Part shown: piece by piece, positions 7,019-9,371 of the stretch
How the letters are laid out: every line of letters starts with the position of its first letter
Position numbering within the stretch: position 1 is the first letter of the stretch
Assembly (NCBI GenBank): GCA_003133345.1
Contig: PKXB01000106.1
Span: forward strand, 4,117-13,487
Reading direction: 5' to 3'
DNA from: Hyphomicrobiales bacterium
GTDB lineage: Bacteria > Pseudomonadota > Alphaproteobacteria > Rhizobiales > Xanthobacteraceae
DNA length: 9,371 nucleotides
The notes under the pieces: model-generated
Told to the model about the DNA's origin: nothing
The model's input: the letters and a program-made list of their open reading frames with translations, nothing else
Database searches by the model: none
Made by a program: the position numbers and the translations under genes

Positions 7019-8557
7019 TCAACCGCGCCGCCGGGCGCGAAATGCGGCGAGCCAGCGCGAGCCGAACAGAGCCAATACGATGCCACCATAAACGCTGCCG
7101 CCGATTGCGGCCAGCAGCGCAAGGGTTGCGACATCGCGCAGCCGCTGCCAGCCCTCAAACAGATGCACGACCGGCGCGTCGCATAGCCACAAGGTAGCGG
7201 CCAGCGCGAGGCCGGCACCCGCCAGCTTGACCGTCGATTGCCGCAGCCGCTCGTCGATTTGGAGGTGACCCGCGCGCATCGCAAACCATACCACCAGGCC
7301 GAGATTGATCCAGGCGCCGATCGAGGTCGCCAACGCGAGGCCCACCTGCGCGAGCGGGCCCATCAGCAGGAACTTGAAGGCGATATTGACGGCGGCGGCG
7401 GCGAGCGCCGCCTTCACCGGCGTTGCGGTGTCGCCGCGGGCAAAAAACGTCGCGACCGTGCTGCGGATCAGTACGAAGGGCAGCAATCCGCAGGCATAGG
7501 CCGCGAGTGTCTGACCGGCCGCGACGGCATCGGCCGCGGTGAAGGCGCCGCGCATGAACAGCGCCCGCATGATCAGCTCGGGGATGACGAAGAAGGCCGC
7601 GAGACAGGGAATCGACAGCAGTAGCGTGAATTCGATCGCGCGGTTCTGCGCGCTGGCGGCGCCTGCTTCGTCGCCGGCGGCAAGGCGCCGCGACATTTCG
7701 GGCAGGATCACGGTGCCGGCGGCGATGCCGATGACACCGATCGGAAGCTGATCGATGCGGTCGGCGTAATAGAGCGCGGACAGCGCGCCCGCCGGCAGGA
7801 AGCTCGCGATGATGGTATCCGCGAACAGCGCGAGCTGCACGCCCATGGAGCCGACCGTGGCCGGCCCGAGCGCGCGGAAGAATTTTCGTACGTCGGCGTC
7901 GAGCTGCGGCCAGCGCAGCGCCGCCAGCGCGCCGGCGCGGGCCGCGTCGCCGGCGACCAGCAGGAATTCGAGGATGCCGGCAACCAGCACGCCCCAGGCC
8001 GCGGCATGGCCGGCGGTCGGAAAGAACGCCGCCAGCGCGAGCGCGACCACGAGCGAGAGATTGAGCAGGATCGGCGCGGCGGCGGCGGCGGCGAAACGTT
8101 GCAAGGCATTGAGGATGCCGCCGTAAAAAGTGACCAGCGTAACCAGCAGCAGATAGGGAAAGGTGATGCGCGTGAGATCGACCGCGAGCGCATAGCGTTC
8201 CGGATCGCGGGCGAAGCCCGGCGCCAGCACATCGATCACCGCCGGCGTGAACAACAGGGCCACCGCCAGCAACACGATTTGGCTGGCCAGCAACAGCGTG
8301 AAAACGCGGTCCGCGAACAGTCCGGCGCGCTCAGGCCCACCCTGCTCGCGAATGCGGGCATAGGCCGGAACGAACGCGGCATTGAAAGCGCCTTCAGCGA
8401 AGATGGCGCGGAAATGATTCGGCAGGCGCAGGGCGACAAAGAAGGCATCGGCCGCCGGCCCGGCGCCGAGGATCGCGGCCAGCACGATGTCGCGGACAAA
8501 GCCGGTCACCCGCGACAGCAGCGTGAAACCACCGACCGTGAGTATGCGTTCAATCAT
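7019..8557 (-). CDS. murJ: MurJ (MviN) lipid II flippase
   Basis: This 512-aa polytopic membrane protein of the MOP exporter superfamily moves undecaprenyl-linked peptidoglycan precursor (lipid II) from the inner to the outer face of the cytoplasmic membrane. Length matches E. coli MurJ (511 aa). The N-terminus [20 protein letters not shown] is classic, and residues known to matter in E. coli MurJ have counterparts: R16 and R22 (SRVTGFVRD), D37 (AADAFF), R50 ([14 protein letters not shown]) and R267 ([13 protein letters not shown]). Hydrophobic segments recur along the whole length, as expected for 14 helices. The ATG at 8557-8555 is preferred over an in-frame TTG at 8599, because it restores the family N-terminus and has GGCGGGA upstream. 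The efflux adaptor lies downstream in the same direction, 115 bp away, with no clear terminator between. The gene is divergent from manC. Confidence 0.96.
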   Translation of the reverse strand: MIERILTVGGFTLLSRVTGFVRDIVLAAILGAGPAADAFFVALRLPNHFRAIFAEGAFNAAFVPAYARIREQGGPERAGLFADRVFTLLLASQIVLLAVALLFTPAVIDVLAPGFARDPERYALAVDLTRITFPYLLLVTLVTFYGGILNALQRFAAAAAAPILLNLSLVVALALAAFFPTAGHAAAWGVLVAGILEFLLVAGDAARAGALAALRWPQLDADVRKFFRALGPATVGSMGVQLALFADTIIASFLPAGALSALYYADRIDQLPIGVIGIAAGTVILPEMSRRLAAGDEAGAASAQNRAIEFTLLLSIPCLAAFFVIPELIMRALFMRGAFTAADAVAAGQTLAAYACGLLPFVLIRSTVATFFARGDTATPVKAALAAAAVNIAFKFLLMGPLAQVGLALATSIGAWINLGLVVWFAMRAGHLQIDERLRQSTVKLAGAGLALAATLWLCDAPVVHLFEGWQRLRDVATLALLAAIGGSVYGGIVLALFGSRWLAAFRARRRG

Positions 8558-8697
8558 TATCAATCCCGCCGGGGCATTGGCTAAGTCGCCGCAGATCAAT
8601 GGACTTGGGCAACAAGCAACGATAGCGATAGCCAGATACGCCGAACTGCCTTAAGACGATTCCCGACCCGAACATAGAGCCCGGACGAGCCTCGCAC

Positions 8698-8770
8698 GTG
8701 CATGATCCCGAAAAGCTTGTCCTCGACCCCGATCGGGGATGGCAACCGGTTTCCGGAAAAGATCATGCAC
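8698..8770. repeat. 73-bp imperfect intergenic palindrome (Rhizobiales-type repeat)
   Basis: The outer arms GTGCATGATC (8698-8707) and GATCATGCAC (8761-8770) are perfect 10-bp reverse complements. Their shared centre nearly coincides with a second perfect palindrome, CCCCGATCGGGG (8727-8738). The intervening stretches contain CCCGAAAAG on the left and TTCCGGAAAAG on the right, so GAAAAG recurs as a direct repeat inside the inverted structure. From memory, intergenic repeats with GCATGATC ends and CCGGTTT / CGAAAAG interiors are abundant in Bradyrhizobium and relatives; this looks like one copy. It sits in the divergent murJ-manC spacer, ending 56 bp before the manC start. It may fold in RNA or DNA, but its role is unknown. 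Confidence 0.72.
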
Positions 8771-8826
8771 AAGCAAAATGTTAGGGACGGTATTGATTTA
8801 ATCTGAATGGATCGGACTCTAAAACC

Positions 8827-9371
8827 ATGCCCTCGCCGATCATTCCCATCCTGCTGGCCGGGGGCGCCGGGACCCGCCTTTGGCCGGTCTCGCGCGACGC
8901 CCTGCCCAAGCAGTTCCTGCCTTTGGTCGGTGACCGCTCGACCTATCAGGAAACCCTACTGCGCGTGCAGGACCCGATGTTCGGGCCCCCCATCGTCATC
9001 ACCGGCCCGAATTTCCATTTCTTCGCCCGCCGGCAGGCCGAGGACGTCGGCGTCGAGGCGACGGTGGTGATCGAGCCGCTGCGGCGGGATTCTGGTCCCG
9101 CCATTGCGGCCGCCACCGCGGTGGCGCTCAAACGCGACCCGGACGCGGTGGTGCTGGCGCTCGCCGCCGACCACATCATCCTCGACGTGTCGCAGTTCCG
9201 CGCCACCTGCCTGGCCGGCCGCGAGGCCGCCGAGGCAGGATCCATCGTTACCTTCGGCATCAAGCCGACCGAGCCGAAGACCAGTTACGGCTACATCCTG
9301 CCGGGCGCAGCCATCGGCAAGAGCGGCGTGCACGCGGTCAAGAGCTTCGTCGAGAAGCCGGACGCCGCCAC
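8827..9371 (+). CDS. manC: Mannose-1-phosphate guanylyltransferase, N-terminal part (runs off right edge)
   Basis: The visible 181 residues form the nucleotidyltransferase (GT-A-like) half of ManC/CpsB, which makes GDP-mannose from mannose-1-phosphate and GTP for exopolysaccharide, lipopolysaccharide or glycan synthesis. The pyrophosphorylase signature LAGGAGTRLWPVSR (10-23) is followed by PKQFL with K28, then EPLRRDSGPAIAAA (83-96), the metal-site region AADHIILD (113-120), FGIKPTEPKTSYGYI (143-157) and the sugar-binding FVEKP (174-178). Full-length bacterial proteins are about 470 aa and often carry a C-terminal mannose-6-phosphate isomerase cupin; whether this one does cannot be seen. The ATG at 8827 is the only reasonable start, since an in-frame TGA lies at 8794-8796 and no other ATG, GTG or TTG falls between. 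The Shine-Dalgarno is poor (GGA about 10 bases upstream). It is transcribed away from murJ. Confidence 0.95.
   Translation, partial: MPSPIIPILLAGGAGTRLWPVSRDALPKQFLPLVGDRSTYQETLLRVQDPMFGPPIVITGPNFHFFARRQAEDVGVEATVVIEPLRRDSGPAIAAATAVALKRDPDAVVLALAADHIILDVSQFRATCLAGREAAEAGSIVTFGIKPTEPKTSYGYILPGAAIGKSGVHAVKSFVEKPDAA

Noticed and set aside
8558..8599. A 14-residue N-terminal extension of MurJ from a TTG codon.
   Set aside because: The MurJ family begins with M-I-x-R-I-L-T-V at the ATG at 8557, which has a reasonable ribosome site; the extension resembles nothing conserved.

Overview
The window looks like chromosomal DNA of a GC-rich alphaproteobacterium, most likely in Rhizobiales/Hyphomicrobiales (Bradyrhizobium, Rhodopseudomonas or Xanthobacteraceae-like). 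The grounds are strong G/C bias at third codon positions, the residue style of the MurJ and ManC proteins, and an intergenic palindrome whose ends (GTGCATGATC / GATCATGCAC) resemble a repeat family common between genes in these genomes. No rRNA, tRNA, CRISPR array, transposase or integrase is visible.

Layout, left to right. (1) Positions 1-68 (minus): the first 22 codons of a gene encoding an exported protein with a clear signal peptide; the rest lies off the left edge. (2) 69-208: a 140-bp spacer with a weak terminator-like hairpin and an 18-bp near-palindrome. (3) 209-2509 (minus): a 766-aa large subunit of the xanthine dehydrogenase / CoxL molybdenum hydroxylase family. Its AYRGAGR active-site loop marks the form II ('CoxL-like') branch rather than true CO dehydrogenase. 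(4) 2506-5667 (minus): a complete 1053-aa RND (HAE1-type) efflux permease whose stop overlaps the hydroxylase start as ATGA. (5) 5683-6903 (minus): the matching periplasmic adaptor, a probable lipoprotein, 15 bp upstream of the permease. (6) 7019-8557 (minus): MurJ (MviN), the lipid II flippase. (7) 8558-8826: a divergent intergenic region holding a 73-bp imperfect palindrome. (8) 8827-9371 (plus): the first 181 codons of ManC, mannose-1-phosphate guanylyltransferase.

How the parts fit. Adaptor and permease form a tripartite drug/solvent-type efflux pump that must borrow a TolC/OprM-type outer-membrane channel from elsewhere; no channel gene or local regulator is in view. The most unusual arrangement is the molybdenum hydroxylase large subunit translationally coupled to the pump permease without its usual FeS and FAD partner genes. 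It raises the possibility that a compound is both oxidised and exported, but co-transcription alone could explain it. MurJ (peptidoglycan precursor flipping) and ManC (GDP-mannose supply for polysaccharides) are ordinary envelope genes flanking a shared control region. I see no clearly new system; the hydroxylase-pump coupling is the best lead.
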